Notes: generated by a model from the letters alone, not told the origin. A DNA stretch of 64,000 nucleotides from Actinomycetota bacterium (GCA_016870355.1 VGBR01000004.1:1-64000), one strand, 5' to 3'. Shown: positions 32,435-41,121, counted from the first letter of the stretch. Numbers and translations: made by a program.

Positions 32435-33169
32435 ATGACCGACACCACTCCTCCTGCTCCGAGCACGGCCCCTCACGCCGGGGTGCGGATCGACGACCTC
32501 GCCCGCCAAGCGGGACTCACCGTCGGCACCATTCGCTACTACCAGCGTGAGGGGCTGCTGCCGGCGGCTGAGCGCTGCGGGCGGGCCAACCTCTACGGCC
32601 CCGAGCACGTCGAGCGGCTCGAGCGCATCAAGGAGCTCCAGGCCCGTCGCTTCTCGCTCGCCGCGATCAAGGCCCTCCTGGCCGAGCAGCGCGAGGGCCT
32701 CGTCGAGGGGATCTTCGCCGACGTCGGCGGCCGCGCCTACACGCTCGAGGAGCTGATCGAACGGTCAGGGATCGACACCGAGCTGGCCGACGCGCTGCGC
32801 GCGTCCGCGCTCCTGCGTGAGCCCGGTGAGTACGGGCGCGACGCGTACGACGCCGAAGACCTCGACCTGCTCCGCAGCATGGCCGAGCTCCACGCACTGG
32901 GGATGCCCCTGCACGCGCTCGTCGAGCTCGGGCGGATCTATGCCGGCGGCATCGAAGCCACCCAGCTCGAGATCATCGATCTGTTCACCACCGGTGGCTC
33001 GATCCCCTGGTCCGACCACGAGCTCGTCGACTTCCAGGACACCGCAGGCCGCGCCGCGATTGAGATCGTCCCCAAGGCGCGAAAGATCGTCGACTACCTC
33101 CACCACCGAACGATCCAGCGCCTCACCCTCGGAGCGATCGAGCGTGGAGCGCTTCCTCAGGTCGACTGA
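32435..33169 (+). CDS. MerR family transcriptional regulator
   Basis: The 244-residue protein has a MerR DNA-binding domain (residues 17-85): RIDDLARQAGLTVGTIRYYQREGLLPAAER, LYGPEHVERLERIKELQARRFSLAAIKALL. A second, helical domain (YTLEELIERSGIDTELADALRASALLREPGEYGRDAYDAEDLDLLRSMAELHALGMPL) looks like a repeat of the MerR-type fold rather than a ligand pocket. Regulators of this kind occur beside lipid-catabolic genes in actinobacteria. Its own promoter overlaps that of the 41-residue gene. Confidence 0.9.
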   Translation: MTDTTPPAPSTAPHAGVRIDDLARQAGLTVGTIRYYQREGLLPAAERCGRANLYGPEHVERLERIKELQARRFSLAAIKALLAEQREGLVEGIFADVGGRAYTLEELIERSGIDTELADALRASALLREPGEYGRDAYDAEDLDLLRSMAELHALGMPLHALVELGRIYAGGIEATQLEIIDLFTTGGSIPWSDHELVDFQDTAGRAAIEIVPKARKIVDYLHHRTIQRLTLGAIERGALPQVD

Positions 33170-33190
33170 GTACGTAGCCCTCGGCTCGCC

Positions 33191-33278
33191 CCGGGGTGGC
33201 TTCGCCGCCCCGGAACAACAGCGCGCAGCACCAAGTCGCGCCGGGAGGGGCTGACGGGGAGGGCCTGCCCTCCCCGTC
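33191..33278. terminator. Two tandem hairpins between convergent genes
   Basis: CCGGGGTGGC-ttc-GCCGCCCCGG (33191-33213, one G-T pair) is followed by the perfect 12-bp hairpin GACGGGGAGGGC-ct-GCCCTCCCCGTC (33253-33278), whose last base touches the amidohydrolase stop codon. The MerR gene ends at 33169. Together they probably terminate both transcripts. A nearly identical second hairpin is at 46175. Confidence 0.7.
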
Positions 33279-34447
33279 TAATCGTCGAGGTGCCAGATGC
33301 GCGCGGCGTTGCCGCCGACGATGGCCGCCTTCTCGTCGTTCGGGATGTGACCCATCGTGTCTTCGATCACCTTGCGCGAGTACGGCCAGTCGTTGCCGTG
33401 GTGCGGGTAGTCGCTCGACCACATGATGTTGTCGAGGCCAGCCGCGTGCCGCAGCGCGATGCCGGAGCGGTCGGTGATGAAGGTGGCCGCGTTGTTGCGG
33501 TACCAGTAGAACGAAGGTGGGTGCTTGATCGGCAGGTCGCCCCAGACGCGGTTGCGCCAGTAGCGGTCGTCCACCGCTTCGATGAAGTGCGGGATCCAGC
33601 CCACACCGCTCTCGATCCAGCACACCATGAGCTCGGGGAACCGCTCGAACACGCCATTGAAGATCATCTGCGTGATCGCGCCGGCCGTCGCCGAGAACAC
33701 GTTGCTCATCCCACCGATCGCCTTGGCGCGCGTCGCAGCACTCGTCATGTCGTAGAGGCCAGGACCCGACGACGCCGCTTCCGCGGCCTTGCGTTGTGCG
33801 GCCCGCGCCTTCCGGCTGATGATGTTGATGTGGATCGACACCGGGAGGCCCTCGTCGCACGCGGCCGCCCAGAACGGGTCGTCGTCCTCGGAGACGCTCT
33901 CTCCACCTGACGGCCAGTTGGAGATGATCACGCCCTTGGCGCCGCGCGCCTTGGCCTTGCGGATGCCGTCGACCGCGGTATCGATGCCGATCGACGGCAT
34001 CTGGGCCAGGCCGATCAGACGCGTCGGGTCCGGTGCGCAGAACTCCTCGAACAAGAAGTTGTTGTACGCCTCGATGCCGGCGAGCAGGAAGTCGTCGTCG
34101 CTGTCACCGAGAAAGTGGCCGACCGTGCGCTGCGGTGGGAAGAGGAGCTCCGCCCACACGCCGTCGGTGTCCATGTCCTTGAGCCGCTCGGCGCCGTTGT
34201 AGCAACCGGCGCGGGCGTCCTCGTAGGTGACGCCGTACCACTTGAACTCGTCGAACGGCTTGCCCGGGGTCGACACGAGGCCGATCGGGTCGGGCGTGCT
34301 GCCCGCGTGCAACCACGCGTCGCCGCCCTCGTGGTCCTTCACGAGCTGCGGTGCCTTGTCCTGGTACTTCTCCGGGAGCCAGTTCTTCCAGAGGTCCGGC
34401 GGCTCGAGGATGTGGCAGTCGGCGTCGACGATTCGCAGTTCGGACAT
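33278..34447 (-). CDS. Amidohydrolase-2 family protein
   Basis: The 389-residue protein begins RIVDADCHILEPPDLW, the DxH start of amidohydrolase-2 TIM barrels, and continues with VYGV-like LLFPPQRTVGHF, LPVSIHINII (a metal His), and the C-terminal IMWSSDYPHHGNDWPYSR with the catalytic Asp. Related enzymes decarboxylate or hydrolyse aromatic and acyl compounds; the substrate is unknown. GAGGGG precedes the ATG. It diverges from the CoA-transferase gene across a TGAC-N6-GTCA dyad. Confidence 0.9.
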   Translation of the reverse strand: MSELRIVDADCHILEPPDLWKNWLPEKYQDKAPQLVKDHEGGDAWLHAGSTPDPIGLVSTPGKPFDEFKWYGVTYEDARAGCYNGAERLKDMDTDGVWAELLFPPQRTVGHFLGDSDDDFLLAGIEAYNNFLFEEFCAPDPTRLIGLAQMPSIGIDTAVDGIRKAKARGAKGVIISNWPSGGESVSEDDDPFWAAACDEGLPVSIHINIISRKARAAQRKAAEAASSGPGLYDMTSAATRAKAIGGMSNVFSATAGAITQMIFNGVFERFPELMVCWIESGVGWIPHFIEAVDDRYWRNRVWGDLPIKHPPSFYWYRNNAATFITDRSGIALRHAAGLDNIMWSSDYPHHGNDWPYSRKVIEDTMGHIPNDEKAAIVGGNAARIWHLDD

Positions 34448-34506
34448 GCAAACCCCTCGTTCGTTCCAGCAGATGCGCGTCCAATTGTGGCCGCGAATGC
34501 CAAGAG

Positions 34507-34525
34507 TACGCTGACGCCGCTGTCA
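34507..34525. promoter_or_regulatory. TGAC-N6-GTCA operator between divergent genes
   Basis: TGAC-gccgct-GTCA (34512-34525) begins on the last base of TACGCT (34507-34512), a -10 candidate for the plus-strand gene. It lies 25 bases before the CoA-transferase GTG and 64 bases before the amidohydrolase ATG. Matching dyads sit at 40138 and 56451 with the same geometry. Confidence 0.65.
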
Positions 34526-34550
34526 GGCGACAACCCCTCTGGAGTGACCC

Positions 34551-36896
34551 GTGGCCACGTTGTTGGATGGACTTCGCGTCGTAGACCTCGCTGGCGAGCC
34601 CGGCGCGATCGCTGCCCGGGTCCTGGGTGACCTCGGCGCCGACATCGTCATGGTCGAACCCACCGGCGGCTCTCCCCTGCGGGCGATCCCCACCCACTTC
34701 CTCGCATGGGGTGCGGGCAAGGCCAGCCTCGAGGTCTCGGGGCCCGACGACCCCGCCCTCGACGACATCTTGAAGGCAGCCGACGTCGTGATCGACACCC
34801 CGGGCGAAGCCGGCACGTTGCAGGTCGATCCCAGCCGAGCCCCCCAAGCCGTGTGGGTCAGCATCACGCCCTTCGGCTTGACCGGACCCCGCGCCGGGTG
34901 GCGGGCGTCTGATCTTGGCGTGCTCGCTTCGAGCGGGAACATGTACGCCACTGGAGATCCGGACCGCGCGCCGGTGCGTTGCACCGAGCCTTCGGGGTAC
35001 GCGCACACCGGAGGCGAGGCTGCGTTCGCGGCACTGAGCGGCTTGTGGACCGGCAAGCCCCAACGCGTCGACCTCTCGATGCAGGAGTGCGTCGACATCG
35101 CGAGCATGGCGCAACCGGCGCGCTACCACCGCGGCGGTTACCGCGGTGCGCGCCAGGGCGCCATCATGGGCCGAGCGCGCGAGATCTGGCCGTGCAAGGA
35201 CGGCTACGTGTCGTTCGGGCTCCGGGGCGGGAAAGCGCGCATCCCGAGCCTGAACCTCATCACCAAGCTGGTGGCGGACGACGGCATCGACGCGTCGGTG
35301 CTCCTCGCGCAGGACTGGGACACGTGGGACCTTCCCACTGCGCCCGAAGAGGCGATCCGTGGCGTCGAGAAGGCGCTCCTCGAGTACTTCTCGCGGCACA
35401 CGATGCAGGAGCTCTATGACTTCGCGTGCGAGACGAACATGATGCTCGCACCGGCGAACTCCCCCAAGGAGATCCTCGCGAGCAAGCAGCTCGAGGCGCG
35501 GGGGTTCTTCGCACCGCTCGGTGACGCCAAGCAGTTCGCCGTGTCGTTCGCGCAGGTGCGCTCGAACGACGGTGACGTCGACCAGATCTCACCGCGTTCG
35601 CCTGCTCCTGAGCTAGGGACCGCGCGCACGACGTGGGACGGCGCCGCGAGTGGCTCGGGACCATCGGGATGGAAGCCCGGCCAAGGCTCGTGGCACGAGC
35701 TCAAGCTGTTGGAGTTCGGCTCTGGCGCCGCGGGTCCCATCGCGACTCGATACTTCGTGGAGCACGGGGCGACGGTCATTCGAGTCGAGTCGGCATCCCG
35801 ACCTGACTTCCTACGCATGATGGCGATCGGGCCGAGCAATCCGCACGGTGTCGAAGGGTCCGAGCTGTACGACGCGCTGAACGTCGGCAAGAAGAACGTG
35901 ACGCTCAACCTCAAGACTCCTGAAGCCGTCGCGCTCGTCAAGCGGCTGGTGGTCGAGTGGGCCGACGCGATCGCCGAGAACTACGCGCCGAAGGCCATGC
36001 GCAAGTTCGGTCTCGACTACGACTCACTCGTCGAGGTGAAGCCCGATCTGGTGATGATCAGTGCGTGCCTCAACGGTCAGACCGGTCCGCACAAGGACTA
36101 CCCCGGGTTCGGCGGCCAGGGATCTGCACTCTCTGGGTTCAACTGGCTGACGGGATGGCCCGACCGCGAGCCCGTCGGCCCGATGGGCACGATCACCGAC
36201 TCGCTCGCGCCGCGCTACGTCGCTACCGGTCTCGCGGCGGCGCTGCACTACCACCGCCGCACCGGTCGCGGTTGCTACCTCGACCTCGCCCAGGTCGAGT
36301 CGGGCATCTGGACGTTGCAGCCATGGTTGCTCGACTACCAGCTCGACGGCTTCCTCGGTGTGCGTGACGGCAACCGTTCGCGCCGCGCCGTGCCACACGG
36401 CGCGTTCCCATGCGCCGACGAGGGTGGCGTCGGTGATCGATGGGTGGCGATCGCGTGCTGGACCGACGACGAGTGGTCGATGCTCGCATCGGTCATCGGC
36501 GTCGACGATCCCGGGCTCGCGAAGTTCGCGGACCGCATGGCGCGCATCGACGAAGTCGAGAGCATCGTGGGCGCGTGGACGAAGTCACGCCAGCGGTTCG
36601 AGATCGCCGAGCAGCTGCAGGGGCTCGGACTCGAAGCGGTGCCGGTCTTCGACTTCGGCGATGTGCACCACGACCCCCAGCTCGCGCACCGCGGCCACTT
36701 CGTGGCGCTCGACCACCCGTTCATGGGGCCTGGCTTCTACGAGCACGACGGCTTCCGCATCGCCGACGCGCCCGCCGAGGGCTACGACCGCGCCAGCCCC
36801 ACCATGGGCCAGGACAACGACTGGGTGCTCGGCGACCTCTTGGGGTTGTCAGCCGAAGAACAGCACAGACTCAAAGCGGCAGGCGTCGTCGAGTAG
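34551..36896 (+). CDS. Tandem-fused CaiB/BaiF CoA-transferase family protein
   Basis: The 781-residue protein consists of two class III CoA-transferase domains in one chain. Domain 1 (about 1-360): LLDGLRVVDLAGEPGAIAARVLGDLGADIVMVEP, GPRAGWRASDLG, QRVDLSMQECVDIAS. Domain 2 (about 380-781): LKLLEFGSGAAGPIATRYFVEHGATVIRVES, DALNVGKKNVTLNLKTPE, PGFGGQGSALSGFNWLTG, CYLDLAQVESGIW. Single-domain members are about 400 residues. At the position of the formyl-CoA transferase nucleophile Asp (MQDA) both halves have Glu. It probably activates or racemises an acyl-CoA of the catabolic region. No plus-strand gene follows directly. Confidence 0.9.
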   Translation: MATLLDGLRVVDLAGEPGAIAARVLGDLGADIVMVEPTGGSPLRAIPTHFLAWGAGKASLEVSGPDDPALDDILKAADVVIDTPGEAGTLQVDPSRAPQAVWVSITPFGLTGPRAGWRASDLGVLASSGNMYATGDPDRAPVRCTEPSGYAHTGGEAAFAALSGLWTGKPQRVDLSMQECVDIASMAQPARYHRGGYRGARQGAIMGRAREIWPCKDGYVSFGLRGGKARIPSLNLITKLVADDGIDASVLLAQDWDTWDLPTAPEEAIRGVEKALLEYFSRHTMQELYDFACETNMMLAPANSPKEILASKQLEARGFFAPLGDAKQFAVSFAQVRSNDGDVDQISPRSPAPELGTARTTWDGAASGSGPSGWKPGQGSWHELKLLEFGSGAAGPIATRYFVEHGATVIRVESASRPDFLRMMAIGPSNPHGVEGSELYDALNVGKKNVTLNLKTPEAVALVKRLVVEWADAIAENYAPKAMRKFGLDYDSLVEVKPDLVMISACLNGQTGPHKDYPGFGGQGSALSGFNWLTGWPDREPVGPMGTITDSLAPRYVATGLAAALHYHRRTGRGCYLDLAQVESGIWTLQPWLLDYQLDGFLGVRDGNRSRRAVPHGAFPCADEGGVGDRWVAIACWTDDEWSMLASVIGVDDPGLAKFADRMARIDEVESIVGAWTKSRQRFEIAEQLQGLGLEAVPVFDFGDVHHDPQLAHRGHFVALDHPFMGPGFYEHDGFRIADAPAEGYDRASPTMGQDNDWVLGDLLGLSAEEQHRLKAAGVVE

Positions 36897-36909
36897 CGCC
36901 TCGCTCTCG

Positions 36910-37321
36910 TCACCCCCGTGGACCGACGGGGCGCGCCTTGGACGCGCCGATCAAGCGGCCTTCGGCGTCGAGGGCGAGCACCTGCACCGCCGAAGGCTCT
37001 TCCAGCCCCGGGCCGCGGCCGCGCCGAGGTCCGCCCCGAGGCGAACCGTGGTGGCCTCCCCGGACCAGGCCCACACCGGCGCGCCTGCCTTCGTGCGCAC
37101 CGACACGAGGTAGATGTCGGCGCCGCGCACTTGCTTCCAGCGGAACGTGGGCCGCTCCCCCTTGGTCGCCTTCACCGTGATCGCGACGAGGTCACCGTCG
37201 GCGACTGCTTCGGCCAGCGGATCCCTCGAGTCACCGGCGCGCGTGCTCGCCCCGGCGGGTGACGGACCAACGTCAGCCCCGCACTGACGACCATGACCCC
37301 CACGAGCCAGCCCCGCTTCAT
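36910..37321 (-). pseudogene. Frameshifted exported protein (Fn3-like fold)
   Basis: Coding sense changes frame twice. A start MKRGWLVGVMVVSAGLTLV (signal peptide, ATG at 37321, ATGA overlap with the upstream gene) passes to a second frame reading DPLAEAVADGDLVAITVKAT, RPTFRWKQVRGADIYLVSV and WAWSGEATTVRLGADLG, and this passes near 37000-37025 to a third frame ending LEEPSAVQVLALDAEGRLIGA with a TGA at 36910. Restored, it would be a ~135-residue secreted protein with a FxWxxVxGADxYxVxV beta-sandwich pattern. Genuine decay and base-calling errors in the GC-rich runs are both possible. Confidence 0.65.
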
Positions 37322-37785
37322 CGCAGGCTCCGCTCGAGCTCCAACGCCTCCGCGGCGAGATCGCCCTGACCGAGCACCGCCGCGGTGAGCGCGACCGCTT
37401 CGGCTGCGCGGGCGTCCCCCGCGGCTTGTGCCTGGGCAAGCTTCTCGCGCAAGACGTCCACCAGCTGGGCCTCCCGCTCGGGCGGGGCATCCACGAACGC
37501 GCCGGTCCGTAGGCCGATCTCCACCAGGATCTGGAGATCCTGGGCCGGAAGGTCCGCACTGCCGGCGGCGACGGCATCGAGGACCTGCCCGATCACAGCT
37601 GCGAACGGAGTGCTCCAGTTGCGTCCCTCGCACCGGCGGACGTCGCGCAGCGTCGCGTGCACCCGCTCCATCTCACCGAGGATCACCACGAGGGCGCGGC
37701 GGTCGAGCGGGCGTTCGCCGGTGAGCGCAGCGTTGAGCACGGTCACCAGCTCGCTGGCCAGCGTTTCGATCGTCTCAGCGAGCAT
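37318..37785 (-). CDS. Hypothetical helical protein
   Basis: The 155-residue protein is almost entirely helical and acidic: TIETLASELVTVLNAALTGERPLD, VILGEMERVHATLRDVRRCEG, VDVLREKLAQAQAAGDARAAEAVALTAAVLGQGDLAAEALELER. No signal peptide or motif is recognised. It overlaps the frameshifted exported gene by four bases (ATGA) and follows another exported protein gene, so four small minus-strand genes at 36.9-38.7 kb form a probable operon. Its frame is intact, unlike two of its neighbours. Confidence 0.7.
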   Translation of the reverse strand: MLAETIETLASELVTVLNAALTGERPLDRRALVVILGEMERVHATLRDVRRCEGRNWSTPFAAVIGQVLDAVAAGSADLPAQDLQILVEIGLRTGAFVDAPPEREAQLVDVLREKLAQAQAAGDARAAEAVALTAAVLGQGDLAAEALELERSLR

Positions 37786-37818
37786 TTCGTCGTCGGGGTC
37801 GCTGAGCCGGTGCGCGTA

Positions 37819-38193
37819 CTAGGGCCCGCTGGCGGTGACCGACCCTCCCGCAGCCGCGGCCGATGCCGCGCCCCCGACCACCCCGTTCGCCCGGATCGGC
37901 ATCACGCTCGGTCCGGGTAGCACCGCGGGGGTGACGACCACCCGCGTGATCACGATCCCCTCGATGGACCACGCTCCCGTGACCCGCCGGTTCACCACGT
38001 CGAGCCCCAGCGGCCCGTCGGCAGAGAGGATCGTGGTGATGTGACCACCCTCGACGGAAAAGCCGTAGGTGGCAAGCGCTTGGAAGCGCCCGCTCCACGT
38101 CCCTTCCACCAACGCCGCCTCGCCCCCGGCGCGCGCCGGCGACGTGACCGCGACCGCGGCGACGAGCGCCGCAAGGCCCGCCGTGACACGCAC
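37819..38193 (-). CDS. Putative exported protein
   Basis: The 124-residue protein begins with a signal peptide (GLAALVAAVAVTSPARAGG, cleavage probably after ARA) and continues as a small beta-rich domain: LVEGTWSGRFQALATYGFSVEGGHITTILSADGPLGLDVVNRRVTGAWSIEG. The sequence ends in an alanine/glycine-rich tail. No family is recognised. The upstream frameshifted gene overlaps its start region, so the true start could be a little further upstream. Confidence 0.65.
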   Translation of the reverse strand: MRVTAGLAALVAAVAVTSPARAGGEAALVEGTWSGRFQALATYGFSVEGGHITTILSADGPLGLDVVNRRVTGAWSIEGIVITRVVVTPAVLPGPSVMPIRANGVVGGAASAAAAGGSVTASGP

Positions 38194-38724
38194 TCGTGTC
38201 CGGGTCCTCGCAGGCGCGTCGCGATCTTCTCGGCGAGGGCCACGATCTGCTCCCGCACCGTGTCCGGATCCTGATCGGGTGCCACCAGGCTCAACGAGAA
38301 CGCCGACCTCGTCGTACGCCCGTACAACGCGAGCACGGCCCCCGTGACGTCGTCGGTGCGCAGGAACGCCTCGGTGCCGATCCCGTCGAGCTCCTCATCG
38401 GTGACACCCGGCGGCATCACCAACGCCACACCGTCGTAGCTCACCGCGTCGGGAGTGCCCGCGCCGAGGTCGACCTGCCCGGGGAAGCACGACCCACTGG
38501 CACTGGAGGTAGCCACCCGACCCACTCGAGCTCTTCGCCGTGACCGCGACGCCGACGATCGCCTCGATCTCCGCTGGCTTCAACACCCGCTTGCACGACA
38601 CCTTCCTCTTCGTCGATGTCGCGGCCTCTGCTCCGATCGCACCAGCTGTTGCCGCCACAAGGATCCCCAGGGTGACGAGCACTCGCGCCACCGGCTGCCC
38701 ACGATGCCTGCTTCGTCGCGTCAC
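38194..38724 (-). pseudogene. Frameshifted DUF3558-like exported protein
   Basis: The N-terminal frame reads a signal peptide (VARVLVTLGILVAATAGAIGAEA) and SCKRVLKPAEIEAIVGVAVTAKSSSGSGGYLQCQW; near 38485 the coding sense moves to another frame reading FPGQVDLGAGTPDAVSYDGVALVMPPG and ending near KIATRLR. The cysteine-flanked first part and CxW resemble the DUF3558 type of exported actinobacterial proteins. A single-base indel in gtgggtcgtgcttcccc would join the halves. The second frame has no stop before 37992, so the 3' end is also uncertain. Confidence 0.6.
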
Positions 38725-38792
38725 GCGTGCTTCCCTGCATCCGCCATGCGCACCATCTTGGTCCCCCCGAGCAGGGCGTGACGGATCGCTCG

Positions 38793-39566
38793 TTACGCCG
38801 GCATTGCCAGGCCGCCGTCAATCACCAGCGTCTGGCCGGTGCAGAACTTGGCGTCGTCGCTGGCAAAGAACACTGCCGCGCCGGCGAGGTCTTCGGGCTC
38901 GAGGCGTTGCTTCATCGCGGTCATCGCGGTCATGCCGCCAAGGAACTCCTCGGGCACCACCTTCTTGGTCGCCTCGGTCATCGTGATGCCTGGCGCGATG
39001 CAGTTCACCGTGATCCCGTACTGACCCAGCTGCGCGGCCATGAACTTGGTGAGGCCGACCACTCCCCACTTCGTGATGCTGTAGCTGAAGTTGCCGAGGC
39101 CGGAGAACTCCATCGGCGGGAACAGGTAGGAGTACGCCGCACCCGACGACTGGTTGATGATGCGCCCTGAACCCTGCGTCACCATGTACGGCGCGACTGC
39201 GCGAGCCATCAGCCATGCGCCGTGCTGGTTCACGCTCATGACCTTCTGCAGGTACTCGAAGCTCACATCGGTGTTGTCGATGTCGTGGTACAGCGCCGCG
39301 TTGTTGATCAGGATGTCGATCGTGCCGAACGTCTCGGCAGTCTCCTTGGCGCAAGCTTCGGCTGACTCTGGGTCGGCAATGTCGGTGCGAACGTAGATCG
39401 CCTCACCCTTGCCCTCGAGCTCTTGCATACCGGCCTTGCCGCGCTCCTCGTCGAGCTCGGCGACCACGACCTTGGCGCCCTCCTCGAGGAAGCGCTTCGC
39501 GTAGCCGAGACCGATGCCCTGGCCCGCGCCAGTGATGATCGCGACCTTGCCGTCGAGACGAGCCAT
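38793..39566 (-). CDS. SDR family oxidoreductase
   Basis: The 257-residue short-chain dehydrogenase has the NAD(P) motif TGAGQGIGLGYA (12-23), DI and NNAALYHD, the catalytic Ser in NQSSGAAYS and the Y-x3-K as YSITKWGVVGL near 155-165, then GITVNCIAPGITMTEA and a C-terminal GQTLVIDGGLAMPA. An acidic residue after beta-2 (AELDEERG) suggests NAD preference. It follows the FAS1-like hydratase gene by 11 bases and probably oxidises a hydroxyacyl-CoA. Confidence 0.93.
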   Translation of the reverse strand: MARLDGKVAIITGAGQGIGLGYAKRFLEEGAKVVVAELDEERGKAGMQELEGKGEAIYVRTDIADPESAEACAKETAETFGTIDILINNAALYHDIDNTDVSFEYLQKVMSVNQHGAWLMARAVAPYMVTQGSGRIINQSSGAAYSYLFPPMEFSGLGNFSYSITKWGVVGLTKFMAAQLGQYGITVNCIAPGITMTEATKKVVPEEFLGGMTAMTAMKQRLEPEDLAGAAVFFASDDAKFCTGQTLVIDGGLAMPA

Positions 39567-39577
39567 GACGTCGCGAG

Positions 39578-40072
39578 CTACTTCCGGTGGATCAGGTTGA
39601 AGGTCTCGGTGACGACGGGCTCGCCGGACTTCTCGTCCTTCCAGACGGTCTGCATGACGATGAACGTCATCACCTTGCCCTTGCTCTCTTTCTCATAGAG
39701 ATCCTTGATCACACCCTCGCTCACGAGGACATCGCCGACGACGATCGGGCGATGGAACACGAAGTCCTGCTCACCGTGAAGGACGATCCCGCCTTCTTTC
39801 ATGAGGTTCCCCATGACCTCGTTCATCGGGTGTGTGCCCTTCGTAGGATCGGGCGGCTGCTCTTGGCCGACCTTTCCCATGTGCAACATCGCGAAGCTGA
39901 ACGTGGGCGGCGCGGGAAGGTCGTCGAAGCCCGCAACCTTCGCCGCGCTCGGGTCCGAGTACACGGGGTTGTGGTCCTTCAGCGCGCTGGCGAAGAACGA
40001 CACCGGCCCACGCTCGATGCGCACCCGGTTCGCACTCGTCGGCTTTCCGATCACGCTGGTATCGACCGCCAT
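39578..40072 (-). CDS. FAS1-like (MaoC N-terminal) dehydratase domain protein
   Basis: The 164-residue hot-dog protein reads VRIERGPVSFFASALKDHNPVYSDP, APPTFSFAMLHMG, ILHGEQDFVFHRPIVVGDVLVSEGVIKDLYEKESKGKVMTFIVMQTVWKD. This is the FAS1-like half of two-subunit or two-domain enoyl-CoA hydratases; the catalytic MaoC half is usually a separate neighbour but is not visible here. A homologue is at 56488. GGGGGGAG lies before the ATG. It diverges from the SDR gene at 40181 across the TGAC-N6-GTCA dyad. Confidence 0.88.
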   Translation of the reverse strand: MAVDTSVIGKPTSANRVRIERGPVSFFASALKDHNPVYSDPSAAKVAGFDDLPAPPTFSFAMLHMGKVGQEQPPDPTKGTHPMNEVMGNLMKEGGIVLHGEQDFVFHRPIVVGDVLVSEGVIKDLYEKESKGKVMTFIVMQTVWKDEKSGEPVVTETFNLIHRK

Positions 40073-40132
40073 CGTGTGCTCCCCCCAACGCGTTGGCCTG
40101 TCGTCGTTTGACGCTCGCGGCAGGCGTCGCGG

Positions 40133-40151
40133 TACCGTGACGCCGCCGTCA
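40133..40151. promoter_or_regulatory. TGAC-N6-GTCA operator between divergent genes
   Basis: TGAC-gccgcc-GTCA (40138-40151) starts on the last base of TACCGT (40133-40138). It lies 29 bases before the SDR ATG and 65 bases before the hydratase ATG, the same layout as at 34512 and 56451. Confidence 0.65.
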
Positions 40152-40180
40152 GTTTTCAACGGACTCGGAAGGACGCGCAA

Positions 40181-41116
40181 ATGGGGATGCTCGGCGGGAA
40201 GGTGGCGATCGTCACCGGTGCCGGACGTGGAGTTGGTCGCGGTGAGGCGGTCATGCTCGCCGATCACGGTGCGAAGGTGATCGTGAACGACCTGGGTGGG
40301 TCGGTCACCGGTGAGGGATCCGACCAGCGGGCCGCCGATGAGGTGGTCGACGTCATCAAGTCTCGCGGTGGCGAGGCCGCGTCGAACTACGACGACGTCT
40401 CGGACTACCAGGGTGCCGAGAACCTCGTGAAGTCCGCGATCCAGACGTTTGGTGGACTCGACGTGCTCGTGAACAACGCCGGCATCCTGCGCGACAAGAT
40501 GATCTTCACGATGCCCGAGGAGGACTTTGACTCGGTCGTGCGCGTGCATATGAAGGGCACGTGGAACACGATGTCCCACGCCTCCAAGTTCTGGCGGGAG
40601 CGGTCCAAGGAAGGCAACCAGCCGCGCGCCTCAATCGTGAACACGGTGTCGAGCGCCGGGCTCCAGGGCCAGGCGAGCCAGTCCAACTACGGCGCGGCCA
40701 AGGCCGGCATCGCCGCGATGACGATCATCGCCAGCCTCGAGCTCGCACGCTACGGCGTGCGCGCCAACTGCATCGGCCCGGGTGGGTTCACCCGCATGGT
40801 CGGCCAGGCCATGGAGGGCGTCGAGGTCAAGAACCCCGAGGAGTACACCGAGTTCGACGGCATGAACCCCGGCAACTCCGCGCCGGGCGTCGTCTACCTC
40901 GCATCCGACGACTCGATCCCGCTGACGGGTCAGGTGCTGCGCGTCGTCGGCAACAACCTCGCGCTCTACAAGCCGTGGGAGCTCGGCGAGCAGTTCCTGA
41001 GCACCGACAAGGAAGGGAACCCCACGCAGTGGGATCCGGCCGAGATCGGCCCGACGCTGAACAAGTACGTGTTCAACACGGTGAACCCCGGCATCGCGCG
41101 GATCCAGCGGGGATAA
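40181..41116 (+). CDS. SDR family 3-hydroxyacyl-CoA dehydrogenase-like protein
   Basis: The 311-residue protein resembles the dehydrogenase unit of peroxisomal multifunctional enzyme type 2: VAIVTGAGRGVGRGEAVMLADHGAKVIVNDLGGSVTGEGSDQRAADEVVD, DVLVNNAGILRDKMIFTM, IVNTVSSAGLQGQASQSNYGAAKAGIAAMT (Ser, Tyr, Lys) and RANCIGPGGFTRM. It would oxidise 3-hydroxyacyl-CoA with NAD. The 5-base gap to the next crotonase gene and the hydratase gene across the operator suggest a beta-oxidation module. Confidence 0.93.
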   Translation: MGMLGGKVAIVTGAGRGVGRGEAVMLADHGAKVIVNDLGGSVTGEGSDQRAADEVVDVIKSRGGEAASNYDDVSDYQGAENLVKSAIQTFGGLDVLVNNAGILRDKMIFTMPEEDFDSVVRVHMKGTWNTMSHASKFWRERSKEGNQPRASIVNTVSSAGLQGQASQSNYGAAKAGIAAMTIIASLELARYGVRANCIGPGGFTRMVGQAMEGVEVKNPEEYTEFDGMNPGNSAPGVVYLASDDSIPLTGQVLRVVGNNLALYKPWELGEQFLSTDKEGNPTQWDPAEIGPTLNKYVFNTVNPGIARIQRG

Positions 41117-41121
41117 GAGCG

